Assembly: GCF_013030265.1 (NCBI RefSeq)
Contig: NZ_WPZQ01000013.1
Coordinates: 62,001 to 126,000, forward strand
DNA length: 64,000 nucleotides
Direction: 5' to 3'
DNA from: Ruegeria arenilitoris
GTDB lineage: Bacteria > Pseudomonadota > Alphaproteobacteria > Rhodobacterales > Rhodobacteraceae
Shown here one piece after another: positions 34,083-42,595 of this stretch. The notes below the pieces were generated by a model. The model made no database searches. It saw only the letters and a program-made list of their open reading frames with translations, and had not been told where the DNA came from. A program made the translations under genes and the position numbers. The number at the start of each line of letters is the position of its first letter. Position 1 is the stretch's first letter.

Positions 34083-34616
34083 GTGATCAAGAAACTAGTT
34101 CCCGTAGCTTTCCTTCTGGTTGGTTTGGCCGTTGGTGTTGGGGTCGGAGTGTTTTTAACGCCTGCCCAGAAAGCCGATGCTGAAAAAGGGTCACAAGATT
34201 CAGAGTACAAAGAGGCCAAGGGCGAAGATAAGTCCAACGCCAAAAAGCTAGATTCCGACCCCAAAAAATCGATGGAAAAGTCAAAGACTGAGGATTTTGA
34301 GTATCTGAAGCTTACCAAGCAGTTTGTTGTCCCGGTGGTGAACAGCGAAGAGATATCGGCTCTTGTGACAATGTCGGTCAGCCTGGAAACTCGTCCGGGT
34401 ATTTCCGAAGCGTTTTATGCCGTGGAACCAAAATTGCGGGACAGCTTTCTTCAGGTGCTGTTTGATCATGCAAATACAGGCGGGTTTGACGGCAATTTTA
34501 CCCATTCGGACAATCTGTCTGTTCTGAGAAAATCCCTGCTGGAAGTCGCGCAAAAGGATCTGGGCGATGACGTGTCACGTGTTCTGATCATGAGTGTTAG
34601 TCGGCAGGACACATGA
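34083..34616 (+). CDS. fliL: flagellar basal body-associated protein FliL
   Basis: 177 residues starting at GTG 34083 (no in-frame ATG nearby). The N-terminal TM helix LVPVAFLLVGLAVGVGVGVFL is followed by a Lys/Asp/Glu-rich linker and the periplasmic FliL domain (VSLETRPGISEAFYAVEPKLRDSFLQVLF). It surrounds or stabilises the stator. Last gene of the rightward block; converges on the FliJ-sized gene across a hairpin. Confidence 0.88.
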   Translation: MIKKLVPVAFLLVGLAVGVGVGVFLTPAQKADAEKGSQDSEYKEAKGEDKSNAKKLDSDPKKSMEKSKTEDFEYLKLTKQFVVPVVNSEEISALVTMSVSLETRPGISEAFYAVEPKLRDSFLQVLFDHANTGGFDGNFTHSDNLSVLRKSLLEVAQKDLGDDVSRVLIMSVSRQDT

Positions 34617-34622
34617 AACTTT

Positions 34623-34651
34623 AGTCGGCGGATTATCATAATGCGCCGACT
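34623..34651. terminator. hairpin between fliL and the convergent flhB operon
   Basis: AGTCGGCG (34623-34630) pairs with CGCCGACT (34644-34651). Inside, ATTAT and ATAAT continue the stem after one G-G mismatch. It lies in the 42-base convergent gap and could end both transcripts, though T runs are absent. Confidence 0.5.
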
Positions 34652-34658
34652 GGAGATT

Positions 34659-35054
34659 TCAGAAGTACAGTTGCTCCAATAGAGCCCTCTGTTGCAGGCT
34701 CTGGTGTTTCTTTCGAAGCCGCTGGGAAAGGCTGGCAACCGCCTGCTTCTTACCAAACGCCAGTTTCAGCGCATCCATTGCTGTAATTTTTTGGGAACGG
34801 TTTCGGGCCAATTCCATATTGAGCTGCCGCCGTGTGGCGGACTCCCAACTGCCCCAAAGAACATCTGTTCCTGTGACTCGGTAACCATCAGTGTCAGAGC
34901 AGCCTGCGCGCACCTCTGCTACCTGAGCGTCTAGATTCGAGAGCTGTTTCTGTATGTGGGCTTCGGCTTCCAAAAGCGGCCGAAGCTTCTGGTATTCTCT
35001 CTGAAAAGCAGCGTCTGTCACGGCTGCAAGATTTGTGATGTTCACCTTCGTCAT
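34659..35054 (-). CDS. coiled-coil protein after flhB, FliJ-like candidate
   Basis: 131 residues, helical and charged (FQREYQKLRPLLEAEAHIQKQLSNLDAQVAEV; NMELARNRSQKITAMDALKLAFGKKQAVASLSQRLRKKHQSLQQRALLEQLYF). Its start overlaps the flhB stop by 4 bases, so it is co-translated with the export gate. Size and coiled-coil character match FliJ, the stalk-like partner of FliI, which is otherwise missing next to fliI. Sequence similarity to FliJ is not obvious, so the role is inference. Confidence 0.55.
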   Translation of the reverse strand: MTKVNITNLAAVTDAAFQREYQKLRPLLEAEAHIQKQLSNLDAQVAEVRAGCSDTDGYRVTGTDVLWGSWESATRRQLNMELARNRSQKITAMDALKLAFGKKQAVASLSQRLRKKHQSLQQRALLEQLYF

Positions 35055-36139
35055 CTGATTTGACCTTTGGCACGTTTACGCATCGCTTCGGCAAACCGAA
35101 TGGCGGCAGCGACCGGGCGATAGTGCTCCTCCGCGATCTCTTGCCCGATCTCGACGGTCGCGTGTATCGCCCGCGCGGTAGGGGGATCGGAATGGATCGG
35201 AACACCCGCTTCTCCGGCCACAGCACGTATCGATGCCGCGACTTCGTCAACGCCCTTGGCGACACAAACAGGCGCAGACCCAGTTGCTCGTGACCATTTC
35301 AGCGCAACCGCGTAGTGAGTTGGATTGACGATAATCACATCGGCCTTTGGCACATCGGCCATCATCTGGTTCGTCGCGATGTCCTGGGCTCGTTGGCGTC
35401 GTTGTTGCTTCATATGCGGATCACCTTCGGCATCCTTGGATTCATCCTGAAGCTCTTTTCGGGACATACGGTTCTTCCGCATGTGTTCCGAGTATTGCCA
35501 GAGATAATCTACCACACCGATAATCAGAGCGACTGCAATCACAATGAATAAGAACCGGAACAGCAGGTTCATCATCAGCAGGATCGAGGATTTTGCCGGG
35601 GCGGCAGAGGCAGACAATATGTCCGTAAGGTTGGATCGAAGAAAAAGCGTCAGGCAGGTGCCGTAGATGAGCAATTTGACGAAACTCTTGGCGAATTCGA
35701 AAAGACCGCCGCGTCCAAATTTGTTTTTGGCATTCGAGGTGATTGATATGCGGGACAGACGTGGTTTGAGTTTGCTCGGCGCGAAGATCAGGGCGCGCTG
35801 TGCGATCAGGCTTAGTAAAACTGCGGAGGCCGGTAGGGCGAACAACACCGAAACCGGAAGCAGAGCTGCCGACAACAATCCGCCGACGGGCCCTGCTGCG
35901 GGACCAGTCGTGATGAGCGATGATATTTGATGTGATTGGTCAATTAAGACCACAAACACCGCGCCCAATTCCTGGGCTGCATATGATCCGGCGGTTAGCA
36001 GGGCAATCAGCAATCCAGCATAGCTGGCAACAACAGACAGGTCATTGGATTTGGCAACCTCACCCTTTTCGCGGGCTTTCTGCAGCTTTTGCGGGGTGGG
36101 TTCAAATGACTTGTCGCTCTCGTCGTCTGCACCGCTCAT
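35051..36139 (-). CDS. flhB: flagellar export protein FlhB
   Basis: 362 residues. N-terminus DKSFEPTPQKLQKAREKGEVAKSNDLSV, four TM helices, then the cytoplasmic domain with the autocleavage site NPTH in DVIIVNPTHYAVALKW. Cleavage switches export from hook to filament substrates. Overlaps fliR upstream and the small coiled-coil gene downstream, 4 bases each. Confidence 0.97.
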   Translation of the reverse strand: MSGADDESDKSFEPTPQKLQKAREKGEVAKSNDLSVVASYAGLLIALLTAGSYAAQELGAVFVVLIDQSHQISSLITTGPAAGPVGGLLSAALLPVSVLFALPASAVLLSLIAQRALIFAPSKLKPRLSRISITSNAKNKFGRGGLFEFAKSFVKLLIYGTCLTLFLRSNLTDILSASAAPAKSSILLMMNLLFRFLFIVIAVALIIGVVDYLWQYSEHMRKNRMSRKELQDESKDAEGDPHMKQQRRQRAQDIATNQMMADVPKADVIIVNPTHYAVALKWSRATGSAPVCVAKGVDEVAASIRAVAGEAGVPIHSDPPTARAIHATVEIGQEIAEEHYRPVAAAIRFAEAMRKRAKGQIR

Positions 36140-36906
36140 GGAACACCTATTGGGTTGCCAAAAAAGTCGAACAAGGCATCGGACCAGACTGAAAGGATCA
36201 GCGGTGTTCCGGCAAACAGCAAAAACAGTCCTGCGAACGTAATTGCTGGAGCACCGACAAAGGCGACCATGAGTTGTGGCATGGCCCGGTTAATCACGCC
36301 GAGCGCAAGATTGTAGATCAGCGAAGCAATCACAAATGGTGTTGCCAGAGCAAAGGCCAGTCCGAAGCTGCGCGAAACTTGCATCACTCCCCAACCAGAC
36401 AGATCGGGTGCAGGTAGCACTGTGCCCATCGGAAACAGCGTATAGCTATGGATCAGGAACTGGGCTGCGCGAATGTGTATGCCCAGCAAAGCTGCCAGCG
36501 CCAGTCCCGCGATCGTCAACAGATATCCCATGGCTGGTACGGGTTCGACTGCCGCCCCACCAAGGATCTGGGACAGAGATGTTGCCTGTGCTGCAATGGA
36601 GCCGGCGGTTTGCAGGGCCAGAACGAACAGCCGCAAACCCATGCCCAATGCCAGACCGGTCAATATCTCGCTTCCGATCAAAGTGATCATGGACCAAAAT
36701 GCGGGCGTGATCTCTGGGGTCTGCAGAGCAGGCGCAACGATAATGGTAAAAGCAGCAGCGATGCCGAGTTTGACGCGCACAGGGATGCTTCGTTCGCCAA
36801 ATGTTGGGAGGAGCGAAACCAGAGCTGAGACGCGCAGAAAAACAGCAAACATCTGCCATAAACCTTCGCCCAAATGCGCAAGCAACTCAGGTGGTATGGC
36901 GATCAT
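36136..36906 (-). CDS. fliR: flagellar export gate protein FliR
   Basis: 256 residues with about six TM helices. FLRVSALVSLLPTFGERSIPVRVKLGIA and ALATPFVIASLIYNLALGVINRAMPQLMV are the FliR signature regions. It sits between flhA and flhB with 4-base overlaps on both sides, a translationally coupled export operon. Confidence 0.96.
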   Translation of the reverse strand: MIAIPPELLAHLGEGLWQMFAVFLRVSALVSLLPTFGERSIPVRVKLGIAAAFTIIVAPALQTPEITPAFWSMITLIGSEILTGLALGMGLRLFVLALQTAGSIAAQATSLSQILGGAAVEPVPAMGYLLTIAGLALAALLGIHIRAAQFLIHSYTLFPMGTVLPAPDLSGWGVMQVSRSFGLAFALATPFVIASLIYNLALGVINRAMPQLMVAFVGAPAITFAGLFLLFAGTPLILSVWSDALFDFFGNPIGVP

Positions 36907-38990
36907 GCAGGAACGGTTCCAACCAGGGCGGGTCGCGCTTCGAGTCCGATCTCTTCAAATGAGAGAACCGGGTTTGAAACACCCCGTGCGTGCATGATTG
37001 TGCGCAGTAACCTGCGGCGTCGGGTCGATGTCACCAGCGCAGGAAACAGCCCGTTGTCAGCCGAATGAGCGACGCTGCTGACAACGCCATCTGCGAGTTT
37101 GTTAAACAGGTTCGGCGGCAGGGCTACGTCCAGCCCGGCATTTGGCGCATCGATCTGATAACTGGCAAATGTATCCTCCCATTCCGGGGCCAGCTGGATC
37201 AGGGGGATCGATCCATCTTCGCGCTTCATGTCAGACACCAGTTGAAAGCCCAGCCGTTGCCTTACCAATTCACAGATTGCTTCGGGCTGCGTTGCTGTCA
37301 GACGGGCTTCGGCTATGCTTTCCAGAATCAGCGCCATGTTTCGTATGGACACCCTCTCCTCAAGCAGCAGTCGCAGAACCGCGTGCAGGGTATCGATTGG
37401 AACCTTGTCCGGGATAAGTTCATCCAGAAGTTTGCGATTGGCCTCGGCGCGGATCGGGTCACTGAGACGTGTCATTTCCGACAAAAGCTTGCGCAGTGAT
37501 TTCAGGGTTAGCAGACGCGGGAAATTCTGTTTGATGATCTCAAGCAGGTGGGTGGCCAATATCTCGGGCGGGGTGACAATGGTTGCACCGCTCATTGCTG
37601 CCGCCTCTTGGTCTTTGGGCAGAATCCAGCGGGCGGGGGCGCCGTAGACCGGTTCAGTTACATCATTTCCTTCCGGCAACAGATCCAGATCATCCTGAAC
37701 CAGCGCCAACACAAGATCAGGATTCAGAACTCCTCGTGCCTGTTCAACTCCCTGCACCCGGACCACATAAGTGCCCATTGGCAGATCCGCGCGATCCGTC
37801 AGGCGTATCTCGGGCAGGATCAGGCCAAAGCTCGAGGCAACATAGGTGCGCATGTTGGCGATACGTGCGTCCAGACCGGTGCCGGGATTCAGAACCATGC
37901 TGACCAGATCCGGTGCGAATTCCAGATGCACATCATCCAGATCCAGAATGTCACCTATCGCCTGAGAGACCGGCGCGTCCGCTTCCGACGAGGGGGTCTC
38001 GGCCACAGCCTGAGCGGTTCTCTGTTTCTGATAGACGTTATAGGCAGCGTATCCCAATACGCTTGCGCCAAGGATGAATGGCAGAAACGGCAAACCGGGT
38101 ACCAGCGCAAACAGCACCATCAGGACCGCGACAGTCCCTAGCGCAGCGGGATGTTTGCCCAGTTGCGAAAAGATGGCATTGTCTGTTGCCCCCTGGGTGC
38201 CACCCCGCGCCAGCAGCAATGCGGATGCGATTGATATAATCACCGCCGGAATTTGAGAAACCAGACCGTCACCCACGGTTAGAATAGCGTAGGTTTCAAA
38301 GGCTGAAGTGACCGGCATTCCGTGCACGATCACGCCCATCACCAGCCCCATCACCAGATTGAGCAGCGTGATCAACAGTCCCGCGATTGCATCACCTTTG
38401 ACAAATTTCGATGCGCCATCCAATGAACCGAAGAACGTGGTTTCCTGCTGCTCGCGTTCCCGACGTTCCTTGGCCTGTTGATGGTCAATGGCCCCCGCAG
38501 ACATATCGCTGTCGATGGCCAGCTGTTTGCCGGGCATACCATCCAGCGCAAAACGGGCACCAACCTCGGCCATACGGGCCGCGCCCTTGGTTATGACCAT
38601 GAAATTCACGATCAGCAGCACGCCGAATACAACCAGCCCCAGAAAGATGCTGCCGCTCATGACAAACTGAGCAAAACCTTCGATGACGTCGCCAGCAGCA
38701 TTTGGTCCGGTATGCCCCTGACCGATGATCAGTTTGGTAGAAGAAACATTCAACGACAGACGCAGCATCAGAGACGCCAACAGGATCGTCGGAAAGGAGG
38801 AAAAATCCAGTGGCCGTTCAATGAACAAGGTCAGCGTAAAGATCAGGATCGCCAGCGCGAATGAGGCCGCAAGGCCAACGTCCAGAACCCAGGCGGGCAT
38901 CGGCAGAATCATCATGACGATGATCGTCATCAATGCCAGTGCCAATAAAACAGTGGGCGAGAACAGGGAACGGGCGTCGATGCGAGGCAC
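36903..38990 (-). CDS. flhA: flagellar export gate protein FlhA
   Basis: 695 residues. Eight predicted TM helices in the N-terminal half, with the family motif RPLDFSSFPTILLASLMLRLSLNVSSTKLI and the cytoplasmic FHIPEP loop (FMVITKGAARMAEVGARFALDGMPGKQLAIDSD). The C-terminal cytoplasmic ring domain (about 340-695) docks chaperone-substrate complexes. Follows the SLT gene by 9 bases. Confidence 0.97.
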   Translation of the reverse strand: MPRIDARSLFSPTVLLALALMTIIVMMILPMPAWVLDVGLAASFALAILIFTLTLFIERPLDFSSFPTILLASLMLRLSLNVSSTKLIIGQGHTGPNAAGDVIEGFAQFVMSGSIFLGLVVFGVLLIVNFMVITKGAARMAEVGARFALDGMPGKQLAIDSDMSAGAIDHQQAKERREREQQETTFFGSLDGASKFVKGDAIAGLLITLLNLVMGLVMGVIVHGMPVTSAFETYAILTVGDGLVSQIPAVIISIASALLLARGGTQGATDNAIFSQLGKHPAALGTVAVLMVLFALVPGLPFLPFILGASVLGYAAYNVYQKQRTAQAVAETPSSEADAPVSQAIGDILDLDDVHLEFAPDLVSMVLNPGTGLDARIANMRTYVASSFGLILPEIRLTDRADLPMGTYVVRVQGVEQARGVLNPDLVLALVQDDLDLLPEGNDVTEPVYGAPARWILPKDQEAAAMSGATIVTPPEILATHLLEIIKQNFPRLLTLKSLRKLLSEMTRLSDPIRAEANRKLLDELIPDKVPIDTLHAVLRLLLEERVSIRNMALILESIAEARLTATQPEAICELVRQRLGFQLVSDMKREDGSIPLIQLAPEWEDTFASYQIDAPNAGLDVALPPNLFNKLADGVVSSVAHSADNGLFPALVTSTRRRRLLRTIMHARGVSNPVLSFEEIGLEARPALVGTVPA

Positions 38991-38999
38991 GTAAAGCTC

Positions 39000-39704
39000 C
39001 TAGTTGAAAGCGATAAAGGCGGAGGCCGATCCGGCGGTCGGAACCAAAGACCCAAGCGGGCGCTGCTGTGATTGAGGCTGCGCTGGGTGAAGAGGGATCA
39101 GGGGTGCAGCAGCAGCCGTGAACGGATCGCGACTGCTGCCCCTAACGTGCGTTGGCAACGTGCCATCCAATTGCGCCAGAATAGTCTGAAAACGGGCCGA
39201 ATATGCATCGGCAAGTTCTGGTGTTCGGGAGTGATAGGCTCCTGCAGCGGCCGGCCAAGATCCAAGCTCGATATAAAGCTGCTTGAGGAACCGCGCCGCA
39301 TAAGTTGCATTCTTATCCGGATCGAACATCGCATCAATCGAACGGAATGCTTTGCCATGCCAGCGGTAGTTGATCTGGAAGCAACCAACATCGAAACTGC
39401 GCGCACCGGATTTGAAGACTTCAAAGAGATAGGACTTGGCTTCGATCTCGGTGTTGAACCAGAAGCCCCTGCCGTTCAGATTGACTGTCCATGGCCAGGG
39501 TTGCAGATGATCATCCCGCATACGCCCGGTTTCGACCCGGGTGATCGCCTGCAGGATTTCGAGTGGTACACCTTCTGAGCGTGCAGCGCGCTGGGCGGCC
39601 TGATCACAGATCCCGCCAGTTCGGGCATCTGGCATGGCAAAGGCCACATGTGCCACCAACGCTTGCGAGAAAATCAGGAGAAGTGGGAATTTGATATCTG
39701 GCAT
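39000..39704 (-). CDS. SLT-domain lytic transglycosylase of the flagellar operon
   Basis: 234 residues with signal peptide MPDIKFPLLLIFSQALVAHVAFA. The SLT-like domain shows EGVPLEILQAITRVETGR (Glu catalytic, after the conserved helix), SFDVGCFQINYRWHG and NATYAARFLKQLY-x-ELGSW-x-A-A-G-AYHS. It probably opens peptidoglycan for the rod, as the Sec-exported SltF does in Rhodobacter sphaeroides. No flgJ is present here. It is first in the flhA-fliR-flhB operon. Confidence 0.82.
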   Translation of the reverse strand: MPDIKFPLLLIFSQALVAHVAFAMPDARTGGICDQAAQRAARSEGVPLEILQAITRVETGRMRDDHLQPWPWTVNLNGRGFWFNTEIEAKSYLFEVFKSGARSFDVGCFQINYRWHGKAFRSIDAMFDPDKNATYAARFLKQLYIELGSWPAAAGAYHSRTPELADAYSARFQTILAQLDGTLPTHVRGSSRDPFTAAAAPLIPLHPAQPQSQQRPLGSLVPTAGSASAFIAFN

Positions 39705-39712
39705 TCTGCCGG

Positions 39713-39736
39713 TCCGGGATTCTGATCGATCCCGGA
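39713..39736. other. 8-bp hairpin between the lrp-type gene and the SLT gene
   Basis: TCCGGGAT (39713-39720) and ATCCCGGA (39729-39736) form a perfect stem with an 8-base loop. It lies downstream of the lrp-type gene and 9 bases upstream of the SLT start, both on the minus strand. Terminator for the former or leader structure of the latter; no T run. Confidence 0.35.
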
Positions 39737-39776
39737 CAAACTAGCCAGCTATCGGTTTACAGACGGTTATCGCGTC

Positions 39777-40205
39777 TCAGCTTCGATCGATGCGACGACC
39801 GAATACGACGCTGGTATTCGTGCGCAGGACGCCTGGGATTTTGGCTAGGTCGTCAACCAGAATGTCCAGATCTTCGATCCGAGGCGCCTCTGCCGACAGC
39901 AGCAGGTCAAACTCGCCATTGATCGAGAGGCACAGCTTGACCTCCGGGTAGGCCTCAAGCCGTTTGATGATGCGAGTGGTTTCTTTCTGCTGGACTTCCA
40001 GCAAAACGATGACCTGAACCTTTGGTGTATCCTCGGCCTGACGCAGCTTTACTGAATAGCCCGCGATCACGCCGCGCTCTTCCATACGGCTGATGCGCTC
40101 ATGAACGGTTGTTCGGGCAACCCCAAGCGTCGCGGCGATGCGGGTGGTCGAGTCGCGCGCGTTATGTTGCAGGGCGGCAATGATGCGACGGTCTAGCTGA
40201 TCCAT
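39777..40205 (-). CDS. Lrp/AsnC-family transcriptional regulator
   Basis: 142 residues. The N-terminal winged HTH (MDQLDRRIIAALQHNARDSTTRIAATLGVARTTVHERISRMEERGVI) and the C-terminal RAM ligand-binding domain (VQVIVLLEVQQKETTRIIKRLEAYPEVKLCLSINGEFDLLL) are clear. Such regulators respond to amino acids or related metabolites. Its target is not clear; it is not obviously coupled to the flagellar genes. Confidence 0.93.
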   Translation of the reverse strand: MDQLDRRIIAALQHNARDSTTRIAATLGVARTTVHERISRMEERGVIAGYSVKLRQAEDTPKVQVIVLLEVQQKETTRIIKRLEAYPEVKLCLSINGEFDLLLSAEAPRIEDLDILVDDLAKIPGVLRTNTSVVFGRRIDRS

Positions 40206-40261
40206 GAAAGCTCCGAGTCGGGCAGGGCGTAACCCGGTTTATGGCAGTTTGGCGCCTATGC

Positions 40262-41581
40262 TCAAGATTTGCGCGGATAGCTGGGGTGCAGATCATCGAT
40301 AATAATAGGGTGTTCGTGGGTGGCTGAACCGGCCACATGTGGGTGATCCTTTGGAAGATCGGGGTGGTCATGCTGGACCGGACCATGATCAGTGCGCGGC
40401 CACGCGATCAGCGCGCCAAGAACCCCAAAGACTGCGGCGGTCGCCATCCAGGCCAAAGCAACAGTTGCACCATAACTGGTCATGAGCCACCCGGCCAGCG
40501 GATAGAGCACCAGCCAGCAGGCGTGAGACAGGGTGAACTGCGCGGCAAACACCGCCGGACGATCTTCTGCATGGGCCGAGCGGGTGAGCAAACGCCCGGA
40601 TGGTGTCAGGGTTGTAGAGTATCCGAAGCCCACAAAGGCCCAGATCAACGTTAGCAGCATCAAAGAAACAGGAATTGCAGCCGCAAGCAGGGCCGCAATT
40701 GCCATAGCCGCAGTTCCCAGAGCTGCACCGGTCAGCATAACTTTGCGATCTTCTATTTTTTGCAGCAGTGGAGGCAGTGCAAAGGCCGCCAACATGGAAC
40801 CTCCACCAAATCCGGCAAGTGCGACGGCGACGGCGCTTTCGGAGAGGCCCAGATCAGTGCGCACGATCACGACCGTGTTGACGATGACCATCGAACTCAG
40901 CGCTGCAGCACTCCAACTGAGGGCCAGCAAACCGCGCAGCCGAGGCGTTTTCAGATAAATGCGAATGCCGCGCGTCGTGCGGTCGTATATCCCGCGACGC
41001 TCTTTTGGTTTTGGCGAGGGGAATGTGACCGATACAACAAGCAGCGCCGAGGCGACAAAACCAATGCTGGTGCCCCAGAACAGGCTGTCAAAGCTGACCA
41101 GCAAGAGCAGCACCGCGGCCAGCATTGGGCTGAGCAGGCTTTCCATATCAACGGCCAGGCGGGACAGGGACAGCGCTTTGGTATAATCCTGCTCATCCGG
41201 CAGAACATCGGGGATCGTCGCCTGAAACGCAGGGGTAAATCCTGCAGAAGCGGATTGCAGTACAAAAATCAGAACATAGACCTGCCAGACCTCCGTGACG
41301 AACGGCAGGCAGACAGCAACCGCGGCACGCACAAGATCCAGCGCGACCAACACCTTACGTCGATCCAGTTGTTCTGCGAAAGCCGCCGCTAAAGGGGCGA
41401 TTGTGACATAGGCCACCATTTTGATGGTCAAAGCTGTCCCCAGAACCATACCCGCAGCATATCCGGCCAGATCATAAGCCAGCAGGCCCAGCGCAATCGT
41501 GGCCAGTCCGGTTCCTGTCAGGGCGACAATCTGTGCCGCGAACAGATGACGATAGGTGCGATTTCTGAGAATGCTCAGCAT
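40262..41581 (-). CDS. MFS exporter with His-rich tail, probable nickel/cobalt efflux (NreB/NrsD type)
   Basis: 439 residues, about 12 TM helices (MLSILRNRTYRHLFAAQIVALTGTGLATIALGLLAYDLAGYAAG; RRKVLVALDLVRAAVAVCLPF). The cytoplasmic tail holds eight His in the last 43 residues (DHGPVQHDH, KDHPH, THEH). Such tails bind Ni/Co in NreB and NrsD. The gene starts 3 bases after a CsoR-family sensor with a nickel-type ligand set, so it is the likely target of that sensor. Cobalt cannot be excluded. Confidence 0.82.
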   Translation of the reverse strand: MLSILRNRTYRHLFAAQIVALTGTGLATIALGLLAYDLAGYAAGMVLGTALTIKMVAYVTIAPLAAAFAEQLDRRKVLVALDLVRAAVAVCLPFVTEVWQVYVLIFVLQSASAGFTPAFQATIPDVLPDEQDYTKALSLSRLAVDMESLLSPMLAAVLLLLVSFDSLFWGTSIGFVASALLVVSVTFPSPKPKERRGIYDRTTRGIRIYLKTPRLRGLLALSWSAAALSSMVIVNTVVIVRTDLGLSESAVAVALAGFGGGSMLAAFALPPLLQKIEDRKVMLTGAALGTAAMAIAALLAAAIPVSLMLLTLIWAFVGFGYSTTLTPSGRLLTRSAHAEDRPAVFAAQFTLSHACWLVLYPLAGWLMTSYGATVALAWMATAAVFGVLGALIAWPRTDHGPVQHDHPDLPKDHPHVAGSATHEHPIIIDDLHPSYPRKS

Positions 41582-41584
41582 TGG

Positions 41585-41848
41585 TTACAGGTACTTTGTG
41601 ATGGTTTTGAAGTCGTCGATGCCGGAGCGGTCACTGTTGGTCTCGGGCGAGAGGCAGTGATCGATATGATCATGGATCAGAACACGCTTGGCATTGGTTA
41701 TGGCTTTTTCGACCGCAAACAGCTGTTGCGCAATGTCGGCACAGGGCGCGTGATCTTCGAGCATCGCAATAACCTTGGCCAAATGCCCATGTGCACGTTT
41801 CAGACGCGCCGTGATCTGTGGATGAGATTCGTGTGTGTGGTTCGTCAT
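41585..41848 (-). CDS. CsoR/RcnR-family metal sensor repressor, InrS-like ligand set
   Basis: 87-residue all-helical tetramer-forming repressor. RLKRAHGHLAKVIAMLE is the DNA-binding helix region. Metal ligands by position: His4, Cys36, His61, Cys65, an H-C-H-C set as in the cyanobacterial nickel sensor InrS, rather than H-C-H-H (RcnR) or x-C-H-C (CsoR). A His-rich N-terminus (H4, H6, H9) adds candidates. It precedes the exporter by 3 bases, and a matching operator lies just upstream (41853-41877). Confidence 0.85.
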   Translation of the reverse strand: MTNHTHESHPQITARLKRAHGHLAKVIAMLEDHAPCADIAQQLFAVEKAITNAKRVLIHDHIDHCLSPETNSDRSGIDDFKTITKYL

Positions 41849-41852
41849 GGGT

Positions 41853-41877
41853 TATCCTTATCCCCCCCATAGGGATA
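41853..41877 (-). promoter_or_regulatory. candidate operator of the CsoR/RcnR-family repressor
   Basis: TATCC (41853-41857) and GGATA (41873-41877) are inverted around a run of seven C with AT flanks (TTATCCCCCCCATA core). RcnR-, DmeR- and InrS-type operators are G/C tracts flanked by AT inverted repeats. The site begins 5 bases upstream of the repressor's start codon, so it would block its own transcript and that of the exporter. Confidence 0.6.
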
Positions 41878-41980
41878 TTGTCAATTCAGGCACGCTCAGT
41901 CGGCGGGCTTGTACTGAGAGCGTTGAGTTTATGGGCCAAACCTCCTATCTCGGGGTCGATACCGCACAAAGGAATTTTTC

Positions 41981-42595
41981 GTGGCCAACCACCTGTACAA
42001 GAATGACCTGCCGGATGGGCTGGATCTGGGTCCCGTCGTAGCCATCGATTGTGAAACCATGGGGCTGAACCCGCATCGGGATCGCCTGTGTGTGATCCAG
42101 ATGTCGGGCGGTGATGGCAACAGCCACATCGTGCAGATCGAAAAGGGGCAAGCTGCAGCACCAAACCTGTGTGCCATGCTTGAAAATTCCAACGTGTTGA
42201 AATTGTTTCATTTCGGCCGTTTCGACATCGCCGCAATGTATCATGCGTTCGGCGCGTTGGCGGCCCCGGTTTATTGCACCAAGATCGCAAGCCGGCTTGT
42301 ACGCACCTATACCGACCGTCACGGTTTGAAGAACCTGTGTCAGGAATTGCTGGGTATCGACATCTCGAAACAACAGCAGATGAGCGACTGGGGAGCTGAA
42401 ACTCTGACAGATGCCCAGCTGGAATATGCCGCATCCGACGTTCTTTATTTGCACCGCCTGCGGGACGAGCTGAACAAACGTCTGGATCGTGAAGATCGGG
42501 CTGAGATGGCCCAAGCCTGTTTTGATTTTCTGCCGATGCGTGCGAAACTTGATCTCGCTGGCTGGCCCGAAACGGATATTTTTGCGCACTCATGA
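41981..42595 (+). CDS. rnd: ribonuclease D (short form)
   Basis: 204 residues, the short DEDD-family form without the C-terminal HRDC domains. Exonuclease motifs: VAIDCETMGLNPHRDRLCVIQM (Exo I, D-x-E), LKLFHFGRFDIAAMYHAFG (Exo II) and LEYAASDVLYLHRL (Exo III). 3'-5' exonuclease in tRNA or structured RNA processing. It overlaps kdsD by ATGA, the start of a co-transcribed LPS gene set. Confidence 0.9.
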   Translation: MANHLYKNDLPDGLDLGPVVAIDCETMGLNPHRDRLCVIQMSGGDGNSHIVQIEKGQAAAPNLCAMLENSNVLKLFHFGRFDIAAMYHAFGALAAPVYCTKIASRLVRTYTDRHGLKNLCQELLGIDISKQQQMSDWGAETLTDAQLEYAASDVLYLHRLRDELNKRLDREDRAEMAQACFDFLPMRAKLDLAGWPETDIFAHS

